Source: Klebsiella pneumoniae (GTDB taxonomy: Bacteria > Pseudomonadota > Gammaproteobacteria > Enterobacterales > Enterobacteriaceae). From it: DNA of 64,000 nucleotides. Below the pieces are notes generated by a model. It made no database searches and was not told the DNA's origin. It worked only from the letters and a program-made list of their open reading frames with translations. Location of the stretch: the NCBI RefSeq assembly GCF_000742135.1, contig NZ_KN046818.1, positions 2,555,997 to 2,619,996 of the forward strand, written 5' to 3'. This document shows positions 1-11,474 of the stretch, one piece after another; within the stretch, counting starts at the first letter, position 1, and each line of letters begins with the position of its first letter. The translations under genes and the position numbers were made by a program.

Positions 1-410
1 AACTGGGCGCCACCCATCAGATCAACGGCAAGGAACAGGATGCCGTCGCCGTGATTAAACAAATCACCGGTAAAGGCGCCCACTACGCGGTGGAAACGAC
101 CGGCGTCTCCGCTATCGTTCTGCAGGCCGTACACGCGGTGAAACCGCTGGGAACGGTGGCGATTGTAGGCTTTACCGGAGATATCACCCTTAACGTGCAG
201 AACGACCTGATGGCGGAGGGAAAATCGCTGGTCGGGGTGATTGAAGGCGACGCCGTGCCGGCGCTGTTTATTCCGCTGTTGGTGCAACTCTATAAACAGG
301 GAAAATTCCCTATCGATAAGCTTATCGCCCGCTATCCGTTGGCCGATATCAACCAGGCCTTCGCCGATTCGGCGTCCGGCAAGGTGATCAAGCCGGTGGT
401 GGTCATGTGA
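1..410 (+). CDS. Zinc-type alcohol dehydrogenase, C-terminal part (cut by window edge)
   Basis: The reading frame is open from base 3 to a TGA at 408-410, so only the last ~135 residues are present. The segment resembles the end of the nucleotide-binding domain and the C-terminal strand region of medium-chain zinc alcohol dehydrogenases of the aryl-alcohol (AreB/XylB) type, for example the stretch IKQITGKGAHYAVETTGV and the ending SGKVIKPVVVM. The family oxidises primary or benzylic alcohols with NAD(P). The neighbouring esterase and protocatechuate genes make an aromatic substrate plausible, but that is inference. The catalytic zinc ligands lie outside the window. Confidence 0.8.
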   Translation, partial: LGATHQINGKEQDAVAVIKQITGKGAHYAVETTGVSAIVLQAVHAVKPLGTVAIVGFTGDITLNVQNDLMAEGKSLVGVIEGDAVPALFIPLLVQLYKQGKFPIDKLIARYPLADINQAFADSASGKVIKPVVVM

Positions 411-416
411 GATAAC

Positions 417-438
417 GTCGCCACCGGTCGGTGGCGAC
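417..438. terminator. Hairpin between convergent genes, possible terminator
   Basis: A 9-bp perfect stem (GTCGCCACC / GGTGGCGAC) with a GGTC loop sits between the alcohol dehydrogenase stop and the 3' end of the opposing esterase gene. There is no U tract on either side, so intrinsic termination is uncertain. Confidence 0.4.
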
Positions 439-456
439 AGTTGCGCATTATGGGAT

Positions 457-1968
457 TTATTCCAGCGTCACGTGATGCTTCATCACCCGGCGAAACAGCG
501 CCAGTCTGGCGCGCATAAAGCGGTTCTCCACTTTAAACCCGGCGCGCTTATGCAAGCCAATGCGCAACAGGCGATCCCGCCCGCGCAGGCACGCCGGCCA
601 GCGCACCGCGCCGGAAAGCGTCTGCTCGCCGCTGGCGAGGCGGGCAAACTGCGTCCAGTAGTCAGCGACCTGAGCGGCGAAGGCCAGATCCGCTTCGCTG
701 GCGTACTGCCGCACCGGGTCGGTCAACCGCAGGTTATCAAACACGTAGGGCACCTCGTTGCCATGCCAGGCCCCATGCGGGTAGGCGTCATGCTCCGCTT
801 CCGCGACATAATCAAACCAGTAGCGCCAGCACGGCTGACCCACGCGCTGTTGCGCCTGCATCACTACATAACCAAGGGTGGTGAAGGCCATGTCGCGGCA
901 TACTTCCCGCCCCAGCGCTTCATCGCCCTTCACGCCGGGATAGAGGAGTTTGATCAGCCCCAGCCCCAGACGGCGCTCTCGGCGCAGCTTCTGGATCTGC
1001 CCGGCAATATCGACGCCGAACACGGCCATCACGCTGGCTTCATCGCTATTGGAGCCGATCATCACCGGTATCGGATGCTGGCGGCCGGCAAAGAAGGTCT
1101 CCAGCATCTGCTGCGGCAGCACCGCGTCTCCGGCAATAGGCGCTGGCCCGGTATTCAGCGGCGCGGTGAGCGACCAGAAGGCCTCCGCGGGGATCGCCCG
1201 CAATTCCTCAGCGCTGGCTTGCGGTAAGGCGAAGTGTTCCGCCAGCAGGCGCCCTTTGTCCAGCGCTTTTTCCCGCGGCAGATCGGGTAGCGTATACCCG
1301 CTCTGAATAATCGCTTTATGAAACAGCCCTTTCGCTTTCGGGGAGGCCATTAGCGACAGCACGCTGCGCGCCCCGGCGGATTCGCCAAACAGCGTGACGT
1401 TGGCGGCATCCCCGCCGAAGGCGTGGATATTCTCCTGAACCCACTGCAGAGCGGCAATCTGATCGAGCAACGCGAAATTATAGAGACGTTCGCCCGCCTC
1501 TTCTTCCAGCGCCGGATGGGCGAAAAAACCGAGATGGCCCAGCCGGTAGTTAACTGTCACCACCACCACGTCGCGGCTGGCAAGCGCTTTGCCATCGTAA
1601 GGCGGCAGGCTGCCGGCGCCGATGGTAAACCCGCCGCCGTGCAGCCAGACCATCACCGGCAGCGGCTGCGGCTGCGCTGCGCTGGCCGGGGCCCAGACGT
1701 TGAGATATAAGCAGTCTTCGCTGAAGGCGCCAGGATCGCCGCCGCCGAGCTCGCGGCAGTAGTCAATGTCCTGCCAGCTGGCGGCGGAAAAGGTCTCGGC
1801 TGGACGTACCCCCTGCCAGCGGGCGGCTGGCTGCGGCGCGCGCCAGCGCAGCGGGCCCACGGGCGGCGCGGCGTACGGAATGCCGCGCCAGATATGAATC
1901 CCCTGTTCTGCGCTCCCGGCCAGCGTTCCCTGACGGGTTTTCGCCAACGGTTTCGACGGATGTTGCAT
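457..1968 (-). CDS. Type B carboxylesterase (503 aa)
   Basis: Alpha/beta-hydrolase of the carboxylesterase/lipase type B family, hydrolysing carboxylic esters. Visible motifs: oxyanion-hole HGGGF at 110-114, nucleophile elbow GESAG with Ser197, catalytic Glu310 in SNSDEAS, and catalytic His402 in WHGNEVPYVF. Length is normal for the family. The frame extends 19 codons upstream, but the ATG at 1968 is chosen because it has an AGGGAG Shine-Dalgarno about 8 nt upstream and because the upstream residues do not look like family sequence. No signal peptide is seen, so it is probably cytoplasmic. It lies 41 nt downstream of ydcJ on the same strand and may be cotranscribed. Substrate unknown; an aromatic ester would fit the neighbouring pca genes (inference). 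Confidence 0.88.
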   Translation of the reverse strand: MQHPSKPLAKTRQGTLAGSAEQGIHIWRGIPYAAPPVGPLRWRAPQPAARWQGVRPAETFSAASWQDIDYCRELGGGDPGAFSEDCLYLNVWAPASAAQPQPLPVMVWLHGGGFTIGAGSLPPYDGKALASRDVVVVTVNYRLGHLGFFAHPALEEEAGERLYNFALLDQIAALQWVQENIHAFGGDAANVTLFGESAGARSVLSLMASPKAKGLFHKAIIQSGYTLPDLPREKALDKGRLLAEHFALPQASAEELRAIPAEAFWSLTAPLNTGPAPIAGDAVLPQQMLETFFAGRQHPIPVMIGSNSDEASVMAVFGVDIAGQIQKLRRERRLGLGLIKLLYPGVKGDEALGREVCRDMAFTTLGYVVMQAQQRVGQPCWRYWFDYVAEAEHDAYPHGAWHGNEVPYVFDNLRLTDPVRQYASEADLAFAAQVADYWTQFARLASGEQTLSGAVRWPACLRGRDRLLRIGLHKRAGFKVENRFMRARLALFRRVMKHHVTLE

Positions 1969-2009
1969 AACCTGCTCCCTGTAAGGCTGATGCCAGCAGG
2001 GTACTGATT

Positions 2010-3353
2010 TTACAGCAGACCGCAACGTCGTTTGCTGCGCTCCTCCGCCTGTCGGTATAGTTCAAACTCATCCTGCACCGGGCAGCCCAGAGCTGCCTCA
2101 AACGCCTCGCGACTGGCGTTCCCGTGGCTGCGCGCCTGGGTTTCGTTGCCCAGATTGGACTGAAAAATGCCCGCCGCGCTGACCGGTAAAAAATCTTCAT
2201 AAATAATCGGCTGGGCGACCACCCACCCGCGCTCAATCAGCGGCTGCGGATCGTCGCCCGGGCGAAACGCCTGGCGATGTGCCTCACCCGTGGGCGTCAG
2301 GCGGTAGCGAAACCAGGCCAGCCCCTGCTGACGGAGCAGAAATTCGCTGTCGGGAAATTCGCTAAACACCTCCTGTAGATGCTGCTGGTGGCTGAGATTG
2401 TCTTTCCCGGTTCCTGCCGCCTGCAGCAGCCGATCGTACAGCGCGCGCCCTTTCGGCGTCAGCGCCACGCCCCGCTGCTCAATTTCGCCAAAGCGGGCGC
2501 TATGGGTGCCTCGGTGTTCTCCGGCGAACATCACCGGCTCCTCAAGCGCCTTAAAGCTGGTCTGCCGCAGGAGGATCGGGACCTCCCGGCGCGGTGGCCC
2601 TTCAATCAACGCTTTGGGTTCAATACCGCACTCCGGCATCAGGGACTGGACGCGGTCAATATCCAGCGTCCGCGGCGTGAGATGGTTGATATGACACCCC
2701 GGGAAACAGACCACATCGGCAATCAGGCGGTGCTCGCGATGCAGAGCATGGTAAGTCTCCTCATCGACGGTGGCTTGCCGGTGCCAGCGGAACGTCTCCA
2801 GCGCCTCCTGGACAAACTCGCGCGCGTCGGCAGAGGTGAATTCGCCCTCTGCTTCATACTGCGCAATCAGCGCCAGGCAGCGGGGGGTGAAGATTTTGCG
2901 CCGCGCGAGGATCGCCTCGGCCCGCTCGCGCAGGGCGCGATTTTCAATCAGCTCCAGGCGCAGCAGCGAGGTGAAAATCCGAAATGGATTGCGCGCCAGC
3001 GCGGCATCGTCGATGGGACGAAACGCCGTGGAGTGGACCGGCACGCCGGCCTGCGAGAGATCGTAATAGCTAACGGGATACATTCCCATGATGGCAAACA
3101 TGCGACGGAGCGTCGCCAGTTCTTCCGCTGTGCCCACGCGAATCGCGCCGTGGCGCTCCACGTTTAAGCGCGCCAGCTCGTCAGCGTTAGCGAGCTGTTC
3201 ATGCAGCTGCGGATTATTTTCCAGTACCGCCAGGTTGACGTCAGCCACCAGATCCAGCAGCGTTCCGTACTGCGGAACTTCCTGCTGGTACATGGCCGAC
3301 ATGGCCTGCGAAAAGTGCTCCCGAATCTCATCAGCCGTGATGGTGTTCGCCAT
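2010..3353 (-). CDS. ydcJ: 2-oxoadipate dioxygenase/decarboxylase family protein (DUF1338)
   Basis: 447 aa, the same length as E. coli YdcJ. The family includes HglS of Pseudomonas putida, an Fe(II) enzyme converting 2-oxoadipate to 2-hydroxyglutarate in lysine breakdown. Candidate metal ligands are His68 (VERHGAIR), His224 (PGCHINHLTPR) and Glu292 (ARFGEIEQRG). These sit exactly two residues before my recollection of the HglS ligands (70, 226, 294). The ATG at 3353 is preceded by GGAGG. The gene faces away from pcaHG, leaving a 239-nt divergent promoter region. Activity on 2-oxoadipate is family inference. In E. coli ydcJ lies elsewhere and not beside pca genes. Confidence 0.88.
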   Translation of the reverse strand: MANTITADEIREHFSQAMSAMYQQEVPQYGTLLDLVADVNLAVLENNPQLHEQLANADELARLNVERHGAIRVGTAEELATLRRMFAIMGMYPVSYYDLSQAGVPVHSTAFRPIDDAALARNPFRIFTSLLRLELIENRALRERAEAILARRKIFTPRCLALIAQYEAEGEFTSADAREFVQEALETFRWHRQATVDEETYHALHREHRLIADVVCFPGCHINHLTPRTLDIDRVQSLMPECGIEPKALIEGPPRREVPILLRQTSFKALEEPVMFAGEHRGTHSARFGEIEQRGVALTPKGRALYDRLLQAAGTGKDNLSHQQHLQEVFSEFPDSEFLLRQQGLAWFRYRLTPTGEAHRQAFRPGDDPQPLIERGWVVAQPIIYEDFLPVSAAGIFQSNLGNETQARSHGNASREAFEAALGCPVQDEFELYRQAEERSKRRCGLL

Positions 3354-3471
3354 GATGTGTTACCTCCAGTGAATACTTCCTGGAGTGTAGGAAAGCTGCC
3401 TCGCGGCGGGGGGAAGAATTTACAAACTGTGATGGCGATAACCTGCCGCCGGCCCAGGTCATTGCGCAAAA

Positions 3472-3488
3472 CATAACCCATAGTTATG
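3472..3488. promoter_or_regulatory. Candidate PcaQ (LysR-type) operator upstream of pcaHG
   Basis: Inverted repeat CATAAC-N5-GTTATG, which also fits the LysR T-N11-A pattern, about 105 nt before the pcaH start. It reads ATAACC-N4-GTTATG, close to the ATAACC-N4-GGTTAA motif reported for rhizobial PcaQ (from memory). The assignment is inference from that match and the nearby pcaQ gene. Confidence 0.5.
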
Positions 3489-3514
3489 AAAAACACCCGG
3501 TAATTTCACTTTAA

Positions 3515-4950
<1,436 letters not shown>

Positions 4951-4968
4951 CCGTCGCGGTGACCACCA

Positions 4969-5003
4969 CCTTCGCCCCGTTTCTGCGGGGCGAAGGCGTT
5001 TTC
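4969..5003 (+). terminator. Intrinsic terminator after pcaG
   Basis: Ten-bp stem CCTTCGCCCC / GGGGCGAAGG followed by CGTTTTC. Confidence 0.75.
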
Positions 5004-5127
5004 AACCACAGGGAAAGATCTTGTCATGTAACCAACTCAAATGTTAATAATATTTTGCTATCTGGTTATCAAATTTAAACAAGTTCGCTTGTCTCTTTCA
5101 CCGCTGTGTTTTTAACATCATCTTACT

Positions 5128-6051
5128 ATGGAAAAAAATGGTCTCTTCAGTCAGCGCATTCGCTTGCGCCATCTACACACCTTCGTGGCCGTCGCTCAAC
5201 AGGGAACGCTGGGGCGCGCGGCTGAAACATTAAATCTGAGCCAGCCAGCACTCTCGAAAACGCTTAACGAGCTAGAACAGCTGACCGGTACCCGGCTGTT
5301 CGAGCGGGGTCGTCTTGGGGCGCAGCTAACCCTGGTCGGCGAACAGTTTCTGACGCATGCCGTTAAGGTGCTTGACGCCCTTAATTCGGCCGGCCAGGCG
5401 CTGAACCGCAAAGAGGGCCTGAATAACGATATCGTGCGCATCGGCGCGCTGCCCACCGCCGCGCTGGGGATCCTACCGACGGTGATCGGCCAGTTTCACA
5501 AGCAGCAAAAAGATATCACGCTGCAGGTCGCCACTATGAACAACACCATGCTGCTCGCCGGCTTAAAATCCGGGGAGATCGACATCGGCATTGGACGTAT
5601 GTCCGACCCGGAGCTGATGAGCGGGCTGCATTACGAACTGTTGTTCCTTGAATCCCTGAAGCTGGTGGTTCGCCCGGGACATCCTCTGCTTCAGGAGACG
5701 GTGACCCTTAGTCGGGTGATGGAGTGGCCGGTGGTGGTCTCACCTAAAGGCACCGTGCCGCGGCAAAACGCCGAAGCGCTGCTCCAGAGCCAGGGCTGTA
5801 AGATGCCCGCCGGCTGCATCGAGACCCTTTCCGCCTCCCTGTCGCGCCAGCTGACGGTGGATTTTGACTATGTCTGGTTTGTCCCTTCCGGGGCGGTAAA
5901 AGACGATCTTCGCCGTGGCGTGCTAACCGCCCTGCCGATCGCCACCCAGGGCGCCGGAGAGCCCATCGGCATTTTAACCCGCGTCGATGCGACACTGACC
6001 CCGGGTACGCAGACGCTGCTCAGCGCTATCCGTAAGTCCATGCCTGCCTGA
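5128..6051 (+). CDS. pcaQ: LysR-family regulator of protocatechuate catabolism
   Basis: 307 aa LysR-type activator resembling PcaQ, which controls protocatechuate genes in response to a pathway intermediate. The N-terminal winged HTH lies about residues 12-70 (LRHLHTFVAVAQQGTLGRAA; LSQPALSKTLNELEQLTGTR). The rest is a two-lobed effector-binding domain (GALPTAALGILPTVIGQF). It is encoded downstream of pcaG in the same direction, beyond a terminator and a 177-nt gap, rather than divergently as in many LysR systems, so it probably has its own promoter. The effector is inferred from homologues, not seen. Confidence 0.87.
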   Translation: MEKNGLFSQRIRLRHLHTFVAVAQQGTLGRAAETLNLSQPALSKTLNELEQLTGTRLFERGRLGAQLTLVGEQFLTHAVKVLDALNSAGQALNRKEGLNNDIVRIGALPTAALGILPTVIGQFHKQQKDITLQVATMNNTMLLAGLKSGEIDIGIGRMSDPELMSGLHYELLFLESLKLVVRPGHPLLQETVTLSRVMEWPVVVSPKGTVPRQNAEALLQSQGCKMPAGCIETLSASLSRQLTVDFDYVWFVPSGAVKDDLRRGVLTALPIATQGAGEPIGILTRVDATLTPGTQTLLSAIRKSMPA

Positions 6052-6350
6052 CCCCCTTTCTCCCCGGCCCGCAGCGGCCGGGGAACCTGCAAACGCGCCG
6101 ACGCCGCTCCCCATGACGTTAGACATATTCGGCAAAATAATCATTTAGTGCGAAATTATTTATTAACATTTGCGCAAACTTCTTTAACAGATCTATCATG
6201 TCTCGATTTCACCAAATGGTTCACTCGAAATCTAATCAAGCAACAAATACAGTTTTATGAAGGTTAAAACCACTTCATTCAAAAATGATTCAAAAGCAAC
6301 ATGTTTCATTTGGTTCGCAGTGAGGTGGCTGGTGTGGTTAAGGAGATTAC

Positions 6351-8723
6351 ATGGCAACTGGCAACGCGCCGCGCGGATTCCCCCGGATCCTGCAGTGGCT
6401 TCTCGCCGGACTGATGCTCATCATCGGTCTGGCTGTGGGTATTCTTGGGGCAAAACTGGCCCTCGTCGGCGGTACACTGTACTTCGCGCTGATGGGCGTG
6501 GTCATGGTCATCGCGGCGGTGTTGATTTTCCGCAACCGCCGCGGCGGTATTCTGTTATACGCCGTGGCGTTTATCGCCTCGGTGATCTGGGCGATTAGTG
6601 ACGCTGGCTGGAACTACTGGCCGCTCTTCTCGCGCCTGTTTGCGCTCGGCGTACTGGCCTTCCTGGCCGCCCTGGTCTGGCCTTTCCTCGCCAGCCCACC
6701 GGCGAAAAAAGGCCCGGCCTATGGCGTCGCCGCCGTTCTCGCCGTGGCGCTGGCGGTGAGCTTTGGCTGGATGTTCAAATCCGCACCGCTGGTCAGCGCG
6801 ACTGAAGCGGTACCAGTCAAGCCCGTCGCGCCAGGCGAACAGCAGAAAAACTGGGCGCACTGGGGCAACACCACCCACGGCGACCGTTTCGCCGCCCTCG
6901 ACCAAATCAACAAACAAAACGTCAACCAGCTGCAGGTTGCCTGGGTAGCGCATACTGGCGATATCCCACAGAGCAACGGCTCGGGCGCAGAAGATCAGAA
7001 CACCCCGCTGCAGATTGGCGATACTCTCTATGTCTGTACCCCTTACAGTAAAGTGCTGGCGCTGGATGTGGACAGCGGAAAAGAGAAATGGCGCTATGAC
7101 TCCAAATCCTCTTCACCCAACTGGCAGCGCTGCCGCGGCTTAGGGTATTACGAAGATAGCCAGGCGCAAACCGCGCCAGCGTCAGGCACGCAGCCGGCCG
7201 CCTGTTCCCGTCGTCTGTTCCTGCCGACCATCGACGCCCGCCTGATCGCCATTGATGCCGATACCGGCAAACTGTGCGAAAACTTCGGCGATGGCGGTAT
7301 TGTCGACCTCAGCGTCGGCATGGGTGAAGTGAAAGCGGGTTACTATCAGCAGACCTCCACCCCGCTGGTGGCGGGCAATGTGGTGGTGGTGGGCGGCCGC
7401 GTCGCGGATAACTACTCCACTGGCGAACCGCCGGGCGTGGTCCGCGCGTTTGATGTCCACACCGGCAAACTGGCATGGGCGTGGGATCCGGGCAATCCAG
7501 CGCTGACCGGTGTTCCGCCGGAAGGCCAGACCTACACGCGCGGTACGCCAAACGTCTGGTCGGCGATGTCCTACGACGCGAAGCTGAATCTGATCTATCT
7601 GCCCACCGGCAACGCCACGCCAGATTTCTTTGGCGGCGAACGTACCGCGCTGGACGATAAATACAGCTCCTCTATCGTGGCTGTGGATGCCACCACCGGC
7701 CAGGTGCGCTGGCACTTCCAGACCACACACCACGATCTGTGGGACTTTGACCTGCCTTCTCAGCCGCTGCTGTACGATCTGCCTGACGGCAAGGGCGGCA
7801 CCACCCCGGTGCTGGTGCAGACCAGCAAGCAGGGCATGATCTTTATGCTCAACCGCGAGACCGGCGAGCCGGTGGCCAAAGTGGAAGAGCGTCCGGTGCC
7901 GGCGGGCAACGTCAAAGGTGAACGCTACTCGCCGACGCAACCTTACTCGGTAGGGATGCCGATGATCGGCAACCAGACGTTGACCGAGTCCGATATGTGG
8001 GGAGCGACACCGATCGACCTGCTGCTGTGCCGTATTCAGTTCAAAGAGATGCGCCATCAGGGCGTCTTTACCCCGCCAGGTGAAGACCGTTCCCTGCAGT
8101 TCCCGGGCTCGCTCGGCGGCATGAACTGGGGCAGTGTTTCGCTGGATCCAAACAACAGCCTGATGTTTGTCAACGATATGCGTCTGGGCCTGGCCAACTA
8201 TATGGTGCCGCGCGCGAAGGTGGCGAAAGACGCCAGCGGGATCGAGATGGGCATCGTGCCGATGGAAGGCACGCCGTTTGGCGCGATGCGCGAACGTTTC
8301 CTGTCGCCGCTGGGCATTCCGTGCCAGAAGCCGCCGTTCGGCACCATGTCCGCGGTGGATCTGAAAACCGGGAAACTGGTGTGGCAGGTGCCGGTTGGCA
8401 CCGTAGAAGACACCGGGCCGCTGGGCATACGTATGCACATGCCAATTCCAATCGGCATGCCGACCCTTGGCGCATCGCTGGCAACGCAGTCCGGACTGCT
8501 GTTCTTCGCCGGCACCCAGGATTTCTACCTGCGCGCCTTTGATACCGCGAACGGCAAAGAGATCTGGAAATCGCGTCTGCCGGTCGGCAGCCAGTCCGGC
8601 CCGATGACCTACGTCTCACCGAAAACCGGTAAGCAGTACATCATTATCAATGCCGGCGGCGCCCGCCAGTCACCGGTTCGCGGCGATTACATCATCGCCT
8701 ACGCGCTCCCAGACCATCACTGA
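6351..8723 (+). CDS. quiA: Membrane-bound PQQ-dependent quinate/shikimate dehydrogenase
   Basis: 790 aa quinoprotein of the glucose/quinate/shikimate dehydrogenase family (about the length of E. coli Gcd). About five hydrophobic helices in residues 10-135 anchor it in the inner membrane and would pass electrons to ubiquinone; the rest is a periplasmic eight-bladed beta-propeller that binds PQQ (for example WAHWGNTTHGDRFAALDQIN, GTPNVWSAMSYD, TTHHDLWDFDLPSQP). TAAGGAG precedes the ATG. Quinate or shikimate is favoured over glucose because the gene follows pcaHG-pcaQ: the product 3-dehydroquinate or 3-dehydroshikimate can be dehydrated to protocatechuate. No dehydroshikimate dehydratase is present here. 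Sequence alone does not exclude another polyol substrate. Confidence 0.87.
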   Translation: MATGNAPRGFPRILQWLLAGLMLIIGLAVGILGAKLALVGGTLYFALMGVVMVIAAVLIFRNRRGGILLYAVAFIASVIWAISDAGWNYWPLFSRLFALGVLAFLAALVWPFLASPPAKKGPAYGVAAVLAVALAVSFGWMFKSAPLVSATEAVPVKPVAPGEQQKNWAHWGNTTHGDRFAALDQINKQNVNQLQVAWVAHTGDIPQSNGSGAEDQNTPLQIGDTLYVCTPYSKVLALDVDSGKEKWRYDSKSSSPNWQRCRGLGYYEDSQAQTAPASGTQPAACSRRLFLPTIDARLIAIDADTGKLCENFGDGGIVDLSVGMGEVKAGYYQQTSTPLVAGNVVVVGGRVADNYSTGEPPGVVRAFDVHTGKLAWAWDPGNPALTGVPPEGQTYTRGTPNVWSAMSYDAKLNLIYLPTGNATPDFFGGERTALDDKYSSSIVAVDATTGQVRWHFQTTHHDLWDFDLPSQPLLYDLPDGKGGTTPVLVQTSKQGMIFMLNRETGEPVAKVEERPVPAGNVKGERYSPTQPYSVGMPMIGNQTLTESDMWGATPIDLLLCRIQFKEMRHQGVFTPPGEDRSLQFPGSLGGMNWGSVSLDPNNSLMFVNDMRLGLANYMVPRAKVAKDASGIEMGIVPMEGTPFGAMRERFLSPLGIPCQKPPFGTMSAVDLKTGKLVWQVPVGTVEDTGPLGIRMHMPIPIGMPTLGASLATQSGLLFFAGTQDFYLRAFDTANGKEIWKSRLPVGSQSGPMTYVSPKTGKQYIIINAGGARQSPVRGDYIIAYALPDHH

Positions 8724-8734
8724 TCGACATACAC

Positions 8735-8760
8735 AAAAGGGCCCATCCGGGCCCTTTTTT
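8735..8760. terminator. Bidirectional terminator between quiA and frmA
   Basis: Stem AAAAGGGCCC / GGGCCCTTTT with an ATCC loop, T-rich on both strands, between two convergent genes. Confidence 0.85.
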
Positions 8761-8791
8761 ATGGGTGACGATTCGCCTTCAGCGTCGGCGA

Positions 8792-9934
<1,143 letters not shown>

Positions 9935-10210
9935 TTATTTTAAATAGGATCGTAGCAGATGACCGACCTCTGCCATTCTCGCGGCCCGCTGCTCAGGGGT
10001 GGTGTCGCCGCTGACCAGCTCGTCCTGCAGGTGGATCTCCACCATTTCGCCCATCAGGCCGTTCGCCGCCCCGCGAATCGAGGCGATCTGCTGCAGAATA
10101 GTCATACAGGGCTCGCCGGACTCCAGCGCGCGCTCAAGGGCTTCGACCTGGCCGCGGATGCGTCTTACGCGGCTGAGCGCCCGTTTTTTATCTTCAGGTG
10201 AATGTGGCAC
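9935..10210 (-). CDS. frmR: Formaldehyde-sensing repressor FrmR
   Basis: 91 aa all-helical repressor of the CsoR/RcnR family. It binds its operator until formaldehyde crosslinks the N-terminal proline to a cysteine. Both sensing residues are visible: Pro2 and Cys35, with His60 also conserved. The start is GTG at 10210, preceded by GGAGG at 8 nt; it is the only start that places Pro at position 2. A GC-tract operator lies directly upstream (10228-10248), consistent with autoregulation of frmRA. Confidence 0.94.
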   Translation of the reverse strand: MPHSPEDKKRALSRVRRIRGQVEALERALESGEPCMTILQQIASIRGAANGLMGEMVEIHLQDELVSGDTTPEQRAARMAEVGHLLRSYLK

Positions 10211-10227
10211 GATTACGCCTCCGTATC

Positions 10228-10248
10228 ATATAGGGGGGTATACTATAT
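10228..10248. promoter_or_regulatory. Candidate FrmR operator
   Basis: A run of six G at 10233-10238 flanked by AT-rich inverted arms (ATATA ... TATACTATAT). This is the layout of CsoR/RcnR/FrmR-family operators. It lies 18-38 nt upstream of the frmR start. Confidence 0.65.
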
Positions 10249-10266
10249 TCTATTAACGGTGAAGGC

Positions 10267-10294
10267 AAAAAAAAACCCCGTCGCGGGACGGGGT
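10267..10294 (-). terminator. Intrinsic terminator of cybB
   Basis: Eight-bp stem ACCCCGTC / GACGGGGT followed on the minus strand by a run of nine T. Confidence 0.85.
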
Positions 10295-10315
10295 CAGGAA
10301 GTGAAAGAGGATGAT

Positions 10316-10843
10316 TTAGCGCTTACGAGGCATCATTCGCAGCAGAGTATTATCCTTCCACCAGTAATGATGGAGCAGCGCGGCGAGAGCATGCAGGCCA
10401 ATCACAAAGTACCCGGCATTGGCCAACCATTCATGGATCGCCTTCAGGGTATCCACCCGCTCAAAATCGCTCTGCGGGGCATACGGCATGGTCAGACCAA
10501 AGGCATACCAGGGGTTACCGCGCCAGTACATCATCACCATGCCGATCAACGGCAAGGCAATGAACAGCAAATAGATCGCCAGGTGACCAAGATGGGCGAA
10601 ACCGGTCATCATCGGCGATGGTTTCGGTACGATCGGCGGCGCCGGCGATTTCAGCCGCACCAGCAGACGCGCCACCATCAGCACGAAAATGGTGATCCCG
10701 CAGGAAACATGCACCATATTAATCAATGGCCGTTCACTGCGGGGAAAAAACCCGCGCAGCTCCATCGCCGCATAGGCTACTACTACCAGCAAAAAAACCA
10801 GCCAGTGAATCCCAATCTGCAGGCCGGAATATTTATCGCGCAT
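10316..10843 (-). CDS. cybB: Cytochrome b561
   Basis: 175 aa inner-membrane di-haem cytochrome b561 with four predicted membrane helices. It oxidises ubiquinol and has been linked to superoxide handling in E. coli (established for CybB). Candidate haem ligands are His13 (GIHWL) and His45 (NMVHVSCG), plus histidines in the last helix (VIGLHALAALLHHYW). It stands alone, with its own terminator at 10267-10294. Confidence 0.92.
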   Translation of the reverse strand: MRDKYSGLQIGIHWLVFLLVVVAYAAMELRGFFPRSERPLINMVHVSCGITIFVLMVARLLVRLKSPAPPIVPKPSPMMTGFAHLGHLAIYLLFIALPLIGMVMMYWRGNPWYAFGLTMPYAPQSDFERVDTLKAIHEWLANAGYFVIGLHALAALLHHYWWKDNTLLRMMPRKR

Positions 10844-11102
10844 GGCATATCCTTTATGGAAAGTATGATGCTGCCAACATAGCGGCGTTCCCTTAAATTT
10901 TCATTAACCTTTACGTAGAATTAACAATTGATTACCGCTTTCTGCCGAGCCGCTATGCCACGCTTAACGCACGCTCTTTCCTGGCCGAACGACAAACCGT
11001 CCACCGGTCATTACAAAATTACACAGTTTTGTTACTTACCGCGCTACTGCCGCCGCTATAGTACAGAATGTCTGGCAGACCACACGGCCCTGGGAGATAA
11101 GA

Positions 11103-11465
11103 ATGAAGGAAATCGGCTTACCGTTATTGCTACTGACCGCGCTGGCCAGTCCGGCTTTTGCTGCAGACTGTCAGCCAAACGGCATTGGCGGCTCTTTTTG
11201 CATTAACGATGACGGTACGACTACCGACACGGTGCCTAACGAAGTCAACGGCATGGATACGTACTCGAATAATGGCGGCTATACCAGTTCCCTGCCCGAT
11301 CGGTCAGGGGCGGATGAAGCACTGGAAGGTTCATCGCTGTCGACGCAGCAAGGCGTCGGCAGCGGACAGAGCGACAGTGCGCTGGCGGGTCGCGACTGGC
11401 ATTCGCCCGCCAATCTGAATGATGGCGCCGCCACCTCCAGTATGAGCCTGCTGGATAAACCCTGA
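11103..11465 (+). CDS. Secreted or periplasmic protein of unknown function
   Basis: 120 aa. A signal peptide is clear: MKEIGLPLLLLTALASPAFA with AFA|A cleavage expected near residue 20. The mature part is small, polar and Gly/Ser-rich and starts with two cysteines (ADCQPNG..GSFCIND) that could form one disulfide; I recognise no domain. The start has GGGAG upstream. The gene is convergent with a small membrane-protein gene whose stop is 9 nt away. Confidence 0.65.
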   Translation: MKEIGLPLLLLTALASPAFAADCQPNGIGGSFCINDDGTTTDTVPNEVNGMDTYSNNGGYTSSLPDRSGADEALEGSSLSTQQGVGSGQSDSALAGRDWHSPANLNDGAATSSMSLLDKP

Positions 11466-11474
11466 GGCCAGCGG

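Noticed and set aside
472..1227. 251-aa plus-strand frame opposite the carboxylesterase
   Set aside because: Antisense of conserved esterase codons; no motif.
7182..8438. 418-aa minus-strand frame inside quiA
   Set aside because: Antisense shadow of the quinoprotein gene; composition (His/Arg-rich) is not protein-like.
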